Shown here one piece after another: positions 1 through 9,540 of a stretch of 64,000 nucleotides of DNA. The stretch spans positions 186,001 to 250,000 of the forward strand of contig NZ_CALFYO010000033.1 in NCBI RefSeq assembly GCF_937952055.1. Reading direction: 5' to 3'. A model generated the notes under the pieces. It was given only the letters and a program-made list of their open reading frames with translations. It was not told the origin of the DNA and did not search any database. The translations under genes and the position numbers were made by a program. The number at the start of each line of letters is the position of its first letter. Positions within the stretch are counted from its first letter, which is position 1. The stretch comes from an uncultured Piscinibacter sp. (GTDB taxonomy: Bacteria; Pseudomonadota; Gammaproteobacteria; Burkholderiales; Burkholderiaceae_C).

Positions 1-628
1 GCAGCACGCGCCAGCCGAGCAGCAGCGCGATCACAGCGGCGTAGACCGCCACCTCGGCGAAGTCGTTCTTGCCGGCGCGCATCCAGAAGAAATGCAGCAG
101 CGCGAGCAGCGCGATGGCGTAGACGGCGCGGTGCAGCACCTGCCAGCGCGGTGCGCCCAACGCCTTGATCGCTCGATTGAACGAGGTGGCCGCCAGCGGC
201 ACCAGCAGCAGCAGTGCGAGGAAGCCGACCAGCGCGAACGGCCGCTTGGGAATGTCGCGCGCGATGGCCGCGGCGTCGAAGCCCATGTCCAGCCACGCGT
301 AGGCGAGGAAGTGCAGGACGGCGTAGAAGAACACGAACAGGCCGAGCATGCGGCGAAATCGCGCCAGCGCGGGTTGCTTCGTCCATTGCCGCAGCGGCGT
401 CACCGCGAGCACCGTGCAGAGGAATCGCAGCGTCCAGTCACCGGTGGCACGGATCAAGGCCTCGGCCGGATTGGCGCCCAGGCGGCTCGCCAATGCAGCG
501 TAGAGCAACCACGCGAACGGCAGCAAGCAGGCCGCGAACAGCAGCGGCTTGGCCGCCGGGTGCAGCAGCGTCGGGCGCGCGGCCGGGCGACGGTCGGCGG
601 CCGGCGGCGGGGACATCACGGCAGACAT
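1..628 (-). CDS. msrQ: MsrQ heme-binding membrane subunit (partial)
   Basis: This is the inner-membrane heme b protein that passes quinone-derived electrons to the periplasmic methionine sulfoxide reductase MsrP. The reverse strand reads from an ATG at 628 through several hydrophobic segments without a stop to the window edge, so the C-terminus is missing. Typical family features are visible: a histidine-containing helix (VLHFLAYAW), a second one (VLHRAVYAIALLALLHFFW), and a conserved tryptophan-rich N-terminal half. It begins 4 bp after the msrP stop, so the pair is one operon with msrP first. The protein was read by hand from the reverse complement. Recognition is firm because of both the helix pattern and the neighbour. 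Confidence 0.9.
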   Translation of the reverse strand, partial: MSAVMSPPPAADRRPAARPTLLHPAAKPLLFAACLLPFAWLLYAALASRLGANPAEALIRATGDWTLRFLCTVLAVTPLRQWTKQPALARFRRMLGLFVFFYAVLHFLAYAWLDMGFDAAAIARDIPKRPFALVGFLALLLLVPLAATSFNRAIKALGAPRWQVLHRAVYAIALLALLHFFWMRAGKNDFAEVAVYAAVIALLLGWRVL

Positions 629-632
629 GGCC

Positions 633-1625
633 TCAGTAGTTCTTCTTCAGATCCATGCCGGCGTAAAGCTGGCCGACCTGTGACTCGTAGCCATTGAACA
701 TCAGCGTGGGGCGCTTCTTCTGGAACAGGCCGTCCTCGCCGATGCGGCGCTCGGTGGCTTGGCTCCAGCGTGGGTGGTCGACGGTCGGGTTCACGTTCGA
801 GTAGAAGCCGTACTCCTGCGCGGCAGCCTTCACCCAGGCGGTGCGGGGCTCCTTCTCGACGAAGCGGATCTTCACGATCGACTTGCCGCTCTTGAAGCCG
901 TACTTCCAGGGGATCACGGCGCGCACCGGTGCGCCGTTCTGGTTGGGCAGCACCTCGCCGTAAAGGCCGAAGCACAGCAAGGTCAACGGGTGCATCGCCT
1001 CGTCCATGCGAAGGCCCTCGACGTAAGGCCAGTCGAGCACCGTCGAGCGCAGGCCCGGCATCTGCGCGCGTTCGGCCAGGGTTACGAACTCGACGTACTT
1101 CGCGTTGCCCGTGGGCTCGACGCGCCGGATCAGTTCGGACAGCGAGTAACCGACCCAGGGGATCACCATCGACCAGCCCTCGACGCAACGCAGGCGGTAG
1201 ATGCGCTCTTCCATCGTCGTCAGCTTGAGCAGTTCATCGATGTCGTAGACCTTGGGCTTCTTCACCTCGCCTTCGACGCTGACCGTCCAGGGGCGTGTCT
1301 TCAGCGTCCCGGCGGCACGCGCCGGGTCGGACTTGTCGGTGCCGAACTCGTAGAAGTTGTTGTAGCTCGTGACGTCGCCATAGGCGGTCGGCTTCTCCAT
1401 CGTCAGCGCACCGGCCACCGCGCTGCGCGCGCCGGTCAGCGCGGCGAGCCTGCCAGGACGCGCCGCCTGCGCGAGCGCGTCGCGGTTCGCCCAGCCGGCC
1501 AGCGCGAGGCCGGCAGCGCCGGCGGCGAAGCCCCGCAGCAAGGCGCGGCGCCCTTCGTAGACGGAGCGCGGGGTGATCTCGCTGGCGTGTGGATGCGTGA
1601 AGCCTCGGTCCTGAAGGTAATGCAT
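633..1625 (-). CDS. msrP: MsrP periplasmic methionine sulfoxide reductase, catalytic subunit
   Basis: Molybdopterin enzyme that reduces oxidised methionines in periplasmic proteins (formerly YedY). The 330-residue length is normal. A twin-arginine signal is present (RR at 26-27, hydrophobic stretch about 31-45), which fits export of a folded Mo enzyme. The sulfite-oxidase fold follows, with the molybdenum-ligand cysteine at about residue 147 in the RLRCVEGW context and the GAPVRAVIPWKYGFK segment further on. The C-terminal NYLYAG-like region of the family is represented by QLYAGMDLKKNY. It lies directly upstream of msrQ. The start at 1625 is the only one that includes the whole Tat leader. 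Confidence 0.96.
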   Translation of the reverse strand: MHYLQDRGFTHPHASEITPRSVYEGRRALLRGFAAGAAGLALAGWANRDALAQAARPGRLAALTGARSAVAGALTMEKPTAYGDVTSYNNFYEFGTDKSDPARAAGTLKTRPWTVSVEGEVKKPKVYDIDELLKLTTMEERIYRLRCVEGWSMVIPWVGYSLSELIRRVEPTGNAKYVEFVTLAERAQMPGLRSTVLDWPYVEGLRMDEAMHPLTLLCFGLYGEVLPNQNGAPVRAVIPWKYGFKSGKSIVKIRFVEKEPRTAWVKAAAQEYGFYSNVNPTVDHPRWSQATERRIGEDGLFQKKRPTLMFNGYESQVGQLYAGMDLKKNY

Positions 1626-1706
1626 GGTCGGTTCCTGCTCGTGGATTGGCGATGCCCGAAACTCGGTCGCCTGGGCCGGACGTGTCTTACAGCCCGAGCG
1701 CAGTGA

Positions 1707-2042
1707 TCAAATCACGTCGCCGAAGTCGGTGGGCTCGAACAGCCGCAGTGAACTCTTGGACACACGCTCGCGGAAGCTCTTGCGCGCGAACAGCTTCGCC
1801 TGCGCCTGCTCCGGCAGGTCCGTGATATTGAGGACGTTCTTGACGATCAGGGTGTCGATCACGTCCTCGAGCACGCGCACGAAGTCCGCGTCGAGCCGCG
1901 AAAAGTCCTCGCGCGCGTCCGAGTCGTTGCCCACGAAGGCCTGCACCTCGGGGTGCGCGTCGGGCAGGAACTCGCCGCCGTCGCTGCCGCTGCGGTGCAG
2001 GCTCTCGATGCGGCCTTCGGCGTTGCGTCTGACAAATGGCAT
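1707..2042 (-). CDS. Conserved hypothetical protein (111 aa)
   Basis: A short acidic cytoplasmic protein with no signal peptide or membrane helix. It begins MPFVRRNAEG and carries EVQAFVGND and a helical C-terminal half (VIDTLIVKNVLNITDLPEQAQAKL). From memory, Burkholderiales genomes carry this family next to core genes, often mislabelled as a tryptophan synthase beta subunit. It lacks the PLP lysine and the length of that enzyme, so that name should not be used. It sits between msrP and the cytochrome c4 gene on the same strand. Function is unknown; the coding call rests on the clean frame and family resemblance. Confidence 0.75.
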   Translation of the reverse strand: MPFVRRNAEGRIESLHRSGSDGGEFLPDAHPEVQAFVGNDSDAREDFSRLDADFVRVLEDVIDTLIVKNVLNITDLPEQAQAKLFARKSFRERVSKSSLRLFEPTDFGDVI

Positions 2043-2107
2043 GGGCGGTGCGGCGTCGGGCGTCGGCGCACTATACGACGCCCCGTCAGCCCCTGCGGCT
2101 GTCCATG

Positions 2108-2131
2108 AAAAAGGCCGGCACGAGGCCGGCC
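2108..2131 (-). terminator. Rho-independent terminator after cytochrome c4 gene
   Basis: On the minus strand a 7-bp GGCCGGC/GCCGGCC stem with a 5-nt loop is followed directly by five T residues, 22 bp past the stop of the cytochrome gene. The flanking sequence (about 2101-2140) extends the pairing (GTCCATGAA against TTCATGGAC). Confidence 0.8.
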
Positions 2132-2152
2132 TTCATGGACGCGCGTCGAGTC

Positions 2153-2791
2153 TCAGCGCAGCCCGGCGATGTAGTCGGCGACGGCCTTGATGTCGGCGTC
2201 GGTCATGCCTGCGGCCACACCGGTCATCTGCGCATTGTTCATGCGCGCGCCGCCGCGGAAGGCGAGCAGCTGGGCTTCGGTGTAGGCGGCGTGCTGGCCG
2301 GACAGGCGCGGGTACTGCGAAGGGATGCCCGCACCTGCGGGGCCGTGGCAGCCCGAGCAGGCCGGCACCTTGCGGTCGGCGATGCCGCCGCGATAGATCT
2401 TCTCGCCCAGCGCCACGGTCGACTTGTTCGTCGCGACGCCCGGCTTGGCCTTCTTGCTGGCATAGAAGGCCGCAACGTTCTTCATGTCCACCTCGCCGAG
2501 CGTCCCGGCGAAACCCTGCATGATGGCGCTCGCACGCTTGCCGGACTTGAACTCGCCGAGCTGCTTGACGAGATACTCCGGGTGCTGGCCAGCGAGAATC
2601 GGATTGGCCGGGCTGCCGCGCGAACCGTCGAAGCTGTGGCACGCGGCGCACACGCCCGTGGCCGTTGCTTCTCCCTTGGCGAGATCGGGCTTGGCAGGCG
2701 CCGTCGCCGGCGCCGCCGCAGCCGGAATGGCCAAAGTGGCGGCCAGCAGGCCGGACATCAGACTGGACAGCAGGGCGGCGGCAGCGTTCAT
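2153..2791 (-). CDS. Diheme cytochrome c4
   Basis: Periplasmic electron carrier of the c4/c553 class, usually a donor to cytochrome oxidases. The 212-residue protein has a signal peptide ending near AIPAAAA, then two cytochrome c domains: a first CAACH heme site with KQLGEFKSGKR, and a second CSGCH site with PRLSGQHAAYTEAQL. Each domain keeps a downstream methionine (MQGFAG; MTGVAAGM) as likely axial ligand. The start at 2791 was chosen because it begins the signal peptide; the same frame runs on far upstream but those residues overlap engB on the other strand. It is divergent from engB with about 60 bp between, a common Burkholderiales arrangement. Confidence 0.94.
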   Translation of the reverse strand: MNAAAALLSSLMSGLLAATLAIPAAAAPATAPAKPDLAKGEATATGVCAACHSFDGSRGSPANPILAGQHPEYLVKQLGEFKSGKRASAIMQGFAGTLGEVDMKNVAAFYASKKAKPGVATNKSTVALGEKIYRGGIADRKVPACSGCHGPAGAGIPSQYPRLSGQHAAYTEAQLLAFRGGARMNNAQMTGVAAGMTDADIKAVADYIAGLR

Positions 2792-2851
2792 GTCGGGGTG
2801 GTTCTCTCGTGCAAAACCCGTAGATTTTACAATGAGCCTCCAGGACGACCC

Positions 2852-3544
2852 ATGGCCGATCAAAAAACAACCCACCCGCCGGCCCCCGCCGCGTCCGACC
2901 ACGCCGCACGCCACGCGATGGCCTGGGCCCACACGGCGCGTTTCCTCACCACGGCCAGCCGGCTCGACCAGTTGCCCGCCAGCGAGCTGCCCGAGATCGC
3001 CTTCGTCGGCCGCTCCAATGCCGGCAAGTCCACCGCGATCAACACGCTGACGCAGCAGAAGCGCCTGGCCTTCGCCTCCAAGACACCTGGCCGCACGCAG
3101 CACATCAATCTGTTCGAACTCGGGCCGCGCGATGCAGCCGACGCGCTGTTCGCCGACCTGCCGGGCTACGGCTACGCCGCGGTCTCGCGCGGCGACAAGG
3201 AGCGCTGGCAGAGGGTGATGGCCGACTACCTCGAAGTGCGGCGCAGCCTGACGGGCGTGGTGTTGATGGTCGACTCGCGTCTGGGATTCACAGAACTCGA
3301 CCTGCAACTGCTCGAGTTCGTCGCACCACGTGTGGCCAATGGCTCGGTCAAGCTGCTGGTGTTGCTGACCAAGGCCGACAAGCTCAATCGCCGCGACGCC
3401 GACCGCGCACTGAAGGCCTGCAGCGACACGTTGGCGGCGATCGGCACCGAGGAGTCGGACATCGGCATTGCGCTCTTTTCGGCGCTGGACAAGCGCGGCG
3501 TCGACGACACCGCGGTGCTGCTGAGAAGCTGGGTCGCGGCATGA
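2852..3544 (+). CDS. engB: EngB (YsxC/YihA) ribosome-biogenesis GTPase
   Basis: Essential GTPase that helps assemble the 50S subunit. G motifs are clear: GRSNAGKST (G1), TPGRT (G2 region), DLPGYGYA (G3), TKADK (G4) and a serine-alanine G5 (FSALD). The 230-residue length is slightly long because of a proline/alanine-rich N-terminal tail. The frame is open much further upstream, but the ATG at 2852 is chosen because it follows the divergent promoter region and gives the family N-terminus. The last codons overlap the start of the next gene by 4 bp. Confidence 0.95.
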   Translation: MADQKTTHPPAPAASDHAARHAMAWAHTARFLTTASRLDQLPASELPEIAFVGRSNAGKSTAINTLTQQKRLAFASKTPGRTQHINLFELGPRDAADALFADLPGYGYAAVSRGDKERWQRVMADYLEVRRSLTGVVLMVDSRLGFTELDLQLLEFVAPRVANGSVKLLVLLTKADKLNRRDADRALKACSDTLAAIGTEESDIGIALFSALDKRGVDDTAVLLRSWVAA

Positions 3545-4443
3545 CGATCGAGACCTTCGACCTCGTGCTGCCGCACGGCATCACGCTGAGTTGCCGCGGC
3601 GCCGGCACGACCGGCGCGCCGCTGCTGCTGTTCCTGCACGGATTCCCGGAGGCGGCCTTCGTCTGGGACGAGCTGCTTGCGCACTTCGCGCCGCGCTACC
3701 GCTGCGTCGCGCCGAACCTGCGCGGCTACGGACGCTCGTCGGCGCCGGCCGGCGTCGAGGCCTATCGGGCGAAGCACCTGGTGGCCGACATTCGCGCGCT
3801 GATCGAGCAGCAGGGGGGGCGAGCGGCCGCAGTGATCGCGCACGACTGGGGTGGCGCGGTGGCCTGGAGCCTGGCGGCGGCCCATCCGTCGCTGGTCGAG
3901 CGGCTGGTGATCGTCAACTCGCCGCACCCGGCGACCTTCCTGCGGGAGCTGCGCGACAACCCGGCGCAGCAGGCGGCGAGCGCCTACATGAACTTCCTCT
4001 GCCGGCCCGATGCGGAGGCCCTGCTCGCCGAGCACGGTTTCGCGCGACTGTGGACCTTCTTCGAGCGCATGGGGGCCACCGATGCGGCGCAGCCAGGCGG
4101 CGGGTGGCTGACGCAAGCCGTGCGCGATCGGTACCGCGAGGTCTGGCAACAGGGGCTGAGCGGCGGCTGCAACTACTACCGTGCTTCGCCGCTGCGCCCC
4201 CCGCTCAAGCCCGACGATCCGATCATGACGCTGCAGCTGCCGGTCGAGATGATGACGGTGCGCGTGCCCACCCATGTTGTCTGGGCCGAGGCCGACACGG
4301 CCTTGCCGCCGGCGCTGCTCGACGGGCTCGAGACTTTCGTGCCGGACTTGAGCCTGACGCGCGTGCCCGGCGCGACGCATTGGATCGTGCACGAACGTCC
4401 GGCGCTCGTCGCGGCCGAGATCGAGCGCGCGCTGGCCGCGTGA
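3541..4443 (+). CDS. Alpha/beta hydrolase, epoxide hydrolase-like
   Basis: A 300-residue soluble hydrolase. Visible features are the oxyanion-hole motif HGFPEA near residue 35, the nucleophile elbow HDWGGAVAW with aspartate as nucleophile (typical of epoxide hydrolases and haloalkane dehalogenases rather than serine lipases), a cap region, and the C-terminal catalytic histidine in GATHWIVHERP with a preceding acidic residue in WAEADTALP. The ATG overlaps the engB stop (ATGA), so translation is probably coupled. The true substrate cannot be told from sequence; epoxide hydrolysis is more likely than dehalogenation on family size alone. It ends 5 bp from the convergent patatin gene. Confidence 0.85.
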   Translation: MTIETFDLVLPHGITLSCRGAGTTGAPLLLFLHGFPEAAFVWDELLAHFAPRYRCVAPNLRGYGRSSAPAGVEAYRAKHLVADIRALIEQQGGRAAAVIAHDWGGAVAWSLAAAHPSLVERLVIVNSPHPATFLRELRDNPAQQAASAYMNFLCRPDAEALLAEHGFARLWTFFERMGATDAAQPGGGWLTQAVRDRYREVWQQGLSGGCNYYRASPLRPPLKPDDPIMTLQLPVEMMTVRVPTHVVWAEADTALPPALLDGLETFVPDLSLTRVPGATHWIVHERPALVAAEIERALAA

Positions 4444-4448
4444 GCGGC

Positions 4449-6935
4449 TCAGGGCCGGCCGACGAACAGGTACAGGCCCGTCGAGCCGCGCGGTGCATAG
4501 GTGAGCCCGAAATAAAGCGGGCCCAGCCCGGTGTCCGCGCCCAGGAAGAGGCTCATGCCGCTGCGCAGGGCGCTCGCCCGCACGTCGCTCCAGCGCAGCC
4601 AGGCGTTGCCCGCCTCCAGCGTGGCGCCGACGAAGAAGCCGCGGGTGAAGACCGGCACGGTGTGTGAGCGGCGGTACCAGGTCAGGCGGGTGAAGACGAC
4701 ACTGTTGCCGTCGAGCTGCTCGCTGCGATAGCCGGAGAGCTGATGGAAGCCGCCGAGGGTGTAGCGGCCCAGCGCGCCGAGGTCATCGCGCAGTGTGCGC
4801 TGCAGGCGTGCGTAAAGGTTGAGCGAATGCTGTCCCCAGCTGCGCACCAGCGTGCCGTCGGCCTCGAAGCGCGTGAAGTCGGCGCGCAGCCCACCGTTGC
4901 TGCGGCTGCGCCGTCCGCCCACCAGATCGGCATCGAGTCGATAGCCGTGCTGCGGGAAGTTCGCGAAGTCCAGTTGGTCGATCACCACGCCGAGGCGCAG
5001 GCCGGACTCGCGCACCGTGCTCGGCCCTTCTCCGCCACTTTCCGCGGACACCAGCACGTCGGGCGTGGTGCGCTCGATCAGCTGCACCAGTCCCAGGCGC
5101 AACTCGCCGAGCGCTGCCCAGGGCTGGCCGAGGTCGAGCCCGAAGATCGCTCGCTTGCGGTTGAAGAGACTGAGAACCGCACCGCTGTCGTTGTCGTAGC
5201 GCGTGATGTCGCGGCGACTGGCCTCGGCGTGGGCGGAGACGAACCAGTCGTTGCTGAGGCCCAGCGTCCAGTTCAGCGGATGGTAGAGCTCGGTGTACCA
5301 GCGTGGCTCCTTGCCGATCTGCACCTGGTTGCGCCACTCGCTGCCGTTGGCGTCGAGCCAGTGGCGGTTGTGGCTGATCTTGACGTTGAAGCCGCTGCCG
5401 CCGCGGAAATCGGTCTCCAGGTCCAGGCCGATGCGGAAGTAGTGAGGTCCCCAGGGCTTGTCCTCAAGATCGAACACCAGCCCCTCTCCGTCAGGCGTGG
5501 TGACGAGCAGGTAGTCGGCGCGCATGTAGTCGCCGCTGGCCGCCAGTCGCCGTGAGTCGCGTTCGGCCTTGTTCGCGTCGAAGGGTTGGCCGGTCTTGGA
5601 TTCGAGCTGCGCGGCGAAGCGTTGCGGATTGGTCAGATCGGTGCCCTCGAAGCGAATGAACGACAACCGAGCCTCCGCGAGTCCCGGCCGCGCATGCGAC
5701 TGGCGCCACTGGGCGTAGGCGGCTTCGTCCAGCGCAAGCGCGGCGAGCCGCGGCGCCAGGGACTCGGCGCCGCGATGGCCAAGGTCGATCAGCTCGCGGG
5801 TGCGGGCGAAGTCCGCGGAGCCGAACTTGCCGAGGTCCGGCGCGATGAGCACGTCGCTGGCCGACAGCGAGGCGAGGCTGCGCTGCACGTTCTGCTCGGT
5901 GAGGATGTTGATCATCTGCGCCGTCAGGCCGGCGACCGAGCCCAGCGTCTCGCGACCCGCGATCGGCGTGCCGATGTTCACCACGATGAGGATGTCCGCG
6001 CCCATCGCTCGCGCCACGCCGACCGGCACGTTGTCGACCAGGCCGCCGTCGCCGAGGATGCGCCGGTCGACCTCGGTCGGCGCGAACACGCCGGGCACGC
6101 TCATGCTCGAACGCAGCGCGAGCGCGAGGTCGCCCTGCGACAGCACCACGGGCTGGCCGGTCTCCATGTCCGTGGCCAGCGCGCGGAACGGGATCGGCAG
6201 CGCGTCGAAATTTCGCACCTCGCGAACCGGCAGCGTGTAGCGGCGCAGCAGTGTTTCCAGCCCGCGGCCCGAAAGGGCGCCCAGCGGTGCGCGCAGTTCG
6301 CCGTCGCGCATGCCGAATTCGAGCACCGGCGAGATTTCGAAGTCCTCTTCCTTGCGTCGCTGGGAGAGCAGTTGGCGATCGACGCGACTGGCGAACACGG
6401 TGTCCCAATCGACCTTGACCAGTTCGGATTCGATCTGCGCGGCGTCCATGCCGCTGGCGTAGAGCCCGCCGACGATGGCGCCCATCGAGGTGCCCGCAAT
6501 CAGGTCGATCGGCACGCGCTCGCGCTCCAGCAACTTGAGCACGCCGACATGCGCCAAGCCGCGTGCGCCGCCCCCGGAAAGAACGAGTCCGATGCGCGCT
6601 CGCTTCACGGGCTCGGCGGCGCCTGCTGGAGGCAGCGGTGCGGTTTGGGCGAGGGCTGGCTGCAGGGTCGCCGCAGCCAGCGCCCAGGCGGCAACCAGAG
6701 CGTGCAAGCTCGGCCGCCATGGAGCCGCTCCGGTGTCCGCCGGGTGACGGGATACGTGCTGCCTGGCCGTCCTCCTGCGTCGCGGGGAAGATTCATTCCC
6801 CTCTCGCGGAACCACAGCAACTGCGAGCGTGCAGCGACCTCGCAGCCATGCACGAAGACGATCCCCTGGTCGCCGTGCGGCGCCGCGCGCGAACTCTTCC
6901 TCGTGGGACCTCAGCAGCGTGAGCGCAGTCGCCAT
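4449..6935 (-). CDS. Patatin-like type Vd autotransporter (PlpD-like)
   Basis: A surface lipase/phospholipase fused to its own secretion barrel. Order of domains: patatin domain with oxyanion motif GGGARGLAHVGVL, nucleophile GTSMGAIVGG and catalytic DGGLVDNVPV; one POTRA-like region (SFIRFEGTDLTNPQRF onward); then a C-terminal BamA-type beta-barrel ending LYLFVGRP. This is the PlpD/type Vd layout. The start is uncertain. The ATG at 6935 gives about 75 arginine-rich residues that do not look like a signal peptide, whereas a hydrophobic stretch ending in LQPALAQ begins just after a TTG at 6707. An internal start there, or an N-terminal sequence change, is plausible. No good ribosome site was seen for either. 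Confidence 0.88.
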   Translation of the reverse strand: MATALTLLRSHEEEFARGAARRPGDRLRAWLRGRCTLAVAVVPREGNESSPRRRRTARQHVSRHPADTGAAPWRPSLHALVAAWALAAATLQPALAQTAPLPPAGAAEPVKRARIGLVLSGGGARGLAHVGVLKLLERERVPIDLIAGTSMGAIVGGLYASGMDAAQIESELVKVDWDTVFASRVDRQLLSQRRKEEDFEISPVLEFGMRDGELRAPLGALSGRGLETLLRRYTLPVREVRNFDALPIPFRALATDMETGQPVVLSQGDLALALRSSMSVPGVFAPTEVDRRILGDGGLVDNVPVGVARAMGADILIVVNIGTPIAGRETLGSVAGLTAQMINILTEQNVQRSLASLSASDVLIAPDLGKFGSADFARTRELIDLGHRGAESLAPRLAALALDEAAYAQWRQSHARPGLAEARLSFIRFEGTDLTNPQRFAAQLESKTGQPFDANKAERDSRRLAASGDYMRADYLLVTTPDGEGLVFDLEDKPWGPHYFRIGLDLETDFRGGSGFNVKISHNRHWLDANGSEWRNQVQIGKEPRWYTELYHPLNWTLGLSNDWFVSAHAEASRRDITRYDNDSGAVLSLFNRKRAIFGLDLGQPWAALGELRLGLVQLIERTTPDVLVSAESGGEGPSTVRESGLRLGVVIDQLDFANFPQHGYRLDADLVGGRRSRSNGGLRADFTRFEADGTLVRSWGQHSLNLYARLQRTLRDDLGALGRYTLGGFHQLSGYRSEQLDGNSVVFTRLTWYRRSHTVPVFTRGFFVGATLEAGNAWLRWSDVRASALRSGMSLFLGADTGLGPLYFGLTYAPRGSTGLYLFVGRP

Positions 6936-6984
6936 GCTCGGTGTCGCTGGGTCATGGCGGGGATTATCTCGCTGCCCCCCAAAG

Positions 6985-7012
6985 AAAAAGGGCTGCCCGC
7001 GGGCAGCCCTTT
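6985..7012 (-). terminator. Rho-independent terminator of groES-groEL
   Basis: A perfect 12-bp inverted repeat (6987-6998 against 7001-7012, GC loop) with a T-rich run on the minus strand, about 30 bp after the groEL stop. Confidence 0.9.
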
Positions 7013-7040
7013 CGTGAGCAGAGGTTCGCTCAGGCGGACA

Positions 7041-8687
<1,647 letters not shown>

Positions 8688-8720
8688 GTGTATCTCTCCG
8701 GATTCGAGTTCTGGGGTGGA

Positions 8721-9011
8721 TTACTTCTCGACGACGGCGAAGAGGTCTTCTTCGCGCATCACCAGCAGTTCGTCGCCGTCGACTTTGACGGTCTGGCCGC
8801 TGTACTTGCCGAACAGGACGCGGTCGCCGACCTTGATGTTCAGGGCCACGAAGTCGCCCTTGTCGTTGCGCTTGCCCGGACCGACGGCCAGCACCTCGCC
8901 CTGGTCGGGCTTCTCGGCGGCGTTGTCGGGGATGACGATGCCCGAGGCGGTCTTGGTTTCCTGTTCCAGGCGCTTGACGATCACGCGATCGTGCAACGGA
9001 CGAAGTTTCAT
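8721..9011 (-). CDS. groS: Co-chaperonin GroES
   Basis: 10-kDa lid of the chaperonin. The 96-residue protein begins MKLRPLHDRVIVKRLE and has the mobile loop (ETKTASGIVIPDNAAEKP) and the roof region. The reading frame is open upstream to 9074, but the ATG at 9011 is chosen because a GGAG ribosome site lies 6 nt before it and the family always starts there. First gene of the groES-groEL operon. Confidence 0.99.
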   Translation of the reverse strand: MKLRPLHDRVIVKRLEQETKTASGIVIPDNAAEKPDQGEVLAVGPGKRNDKGDFVALNIKVGDRVLFGKYSGQTVKVDGDELLVMREEDLFAVVEK

Positions 9012-9119
9012 AGCATCTCCTTGATGACTCGGAACTGATTCGTGATGGGGAATGAACGCTAAGTTAGCACTCATTTACGTCGCCCCTGCGGCTGCATGCA
9101 GACCCTTTCGGTGGCGGCG

Positions 9120-9146
9120 TTAGCACTCATGGCTGATGAGTGCTAG
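9120..9146 (-). promoter_or_regulatory. CIRCE operator (HrcA site) upstream of groES
   Basis: TTAGCACTC (9120-9128), nine spacer bases, then GAGTGCTAG (9138-9146). This matches the CIRCE consensus at 17 of 18 arm positions and sits just downstream of the -10 box on the minus strand, where HrcA would block transcription. An isolated TTAGCACTC half-site without its partner lies at 9064-9072 in the leader. Confidence 0.96.
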
Positions 9147-9153
9147 CAGACTC

Positions 9154-9182
9154 ATTATAGGGTTCGGACCTCACCTTTCAAG
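9154..9182 (-). promoter_or_regulatory. groES promoter, sigma-70 with overlapping sigma-32-like elements
   Basis: On the minus strand TTGAAA (9176-9181), a 16-bp spacer and a perfect TATAAT (9154-9159). The same stretch reads CTTGAAA (9176-9182), 13 bp, CCCTATAA (9155-9162), close to the heat-shock sigma-32 consensus. The CIRCE operator begins 7 bp downstream of the -10 box. Confidence 0.85.
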
Positions 9183-9540
9183 CGTTGCTGTCCGCCAGGG
9201 ACCGATGCGGGGGGGAGACCAGGTCGGCCGGCGCAGGGACCCCCTCGAACCTGCGACCCGCCAGGCCGATTTCGATCCGTGGCACGGGCGGGAAAGCGGC
9301 TCGGCAACGCGACAGCGCCTTCGCGCCCGTACGGGGCCCCGATCCACGGCCGGATCGGCGCCCGGGACGCACCGGGGTCGCCAACACAGCGCCGCCTGAT
9401 CCTGCGTCATGTCGCGTTCCGCTCCGCTCCGCTGCAATCCGGCGCCGGCGGTGCCGGCATCGAACGTTCGCCCAGGAGACGCCTGATGCCCCATGCCCCA
9501 TGGGGCGGGCGATGTCGGCGATGTCTGCCGCGCATGGCCA
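9183..9540. other. Intergenic region, no gene seen
   Basis: Between the groES promoter and the stop of the outer-membrane barrel gene. Open frames here are short, arginine-rich and unconvincing. A 12-bp perfect palindrome GCCCCATGGGGC at 9495-9506 lies 35 bp past the barrel gene stop and may form a weak terminator, though it lacks a T run. Confidence 0.5.

Noticed and set aside
1707..2042. Tryptophan synthase beta subunit, a name sometimes attached to this small family
   Set aside because: At 111 residues without the PLP lysine motif it cannot be that enzyme.
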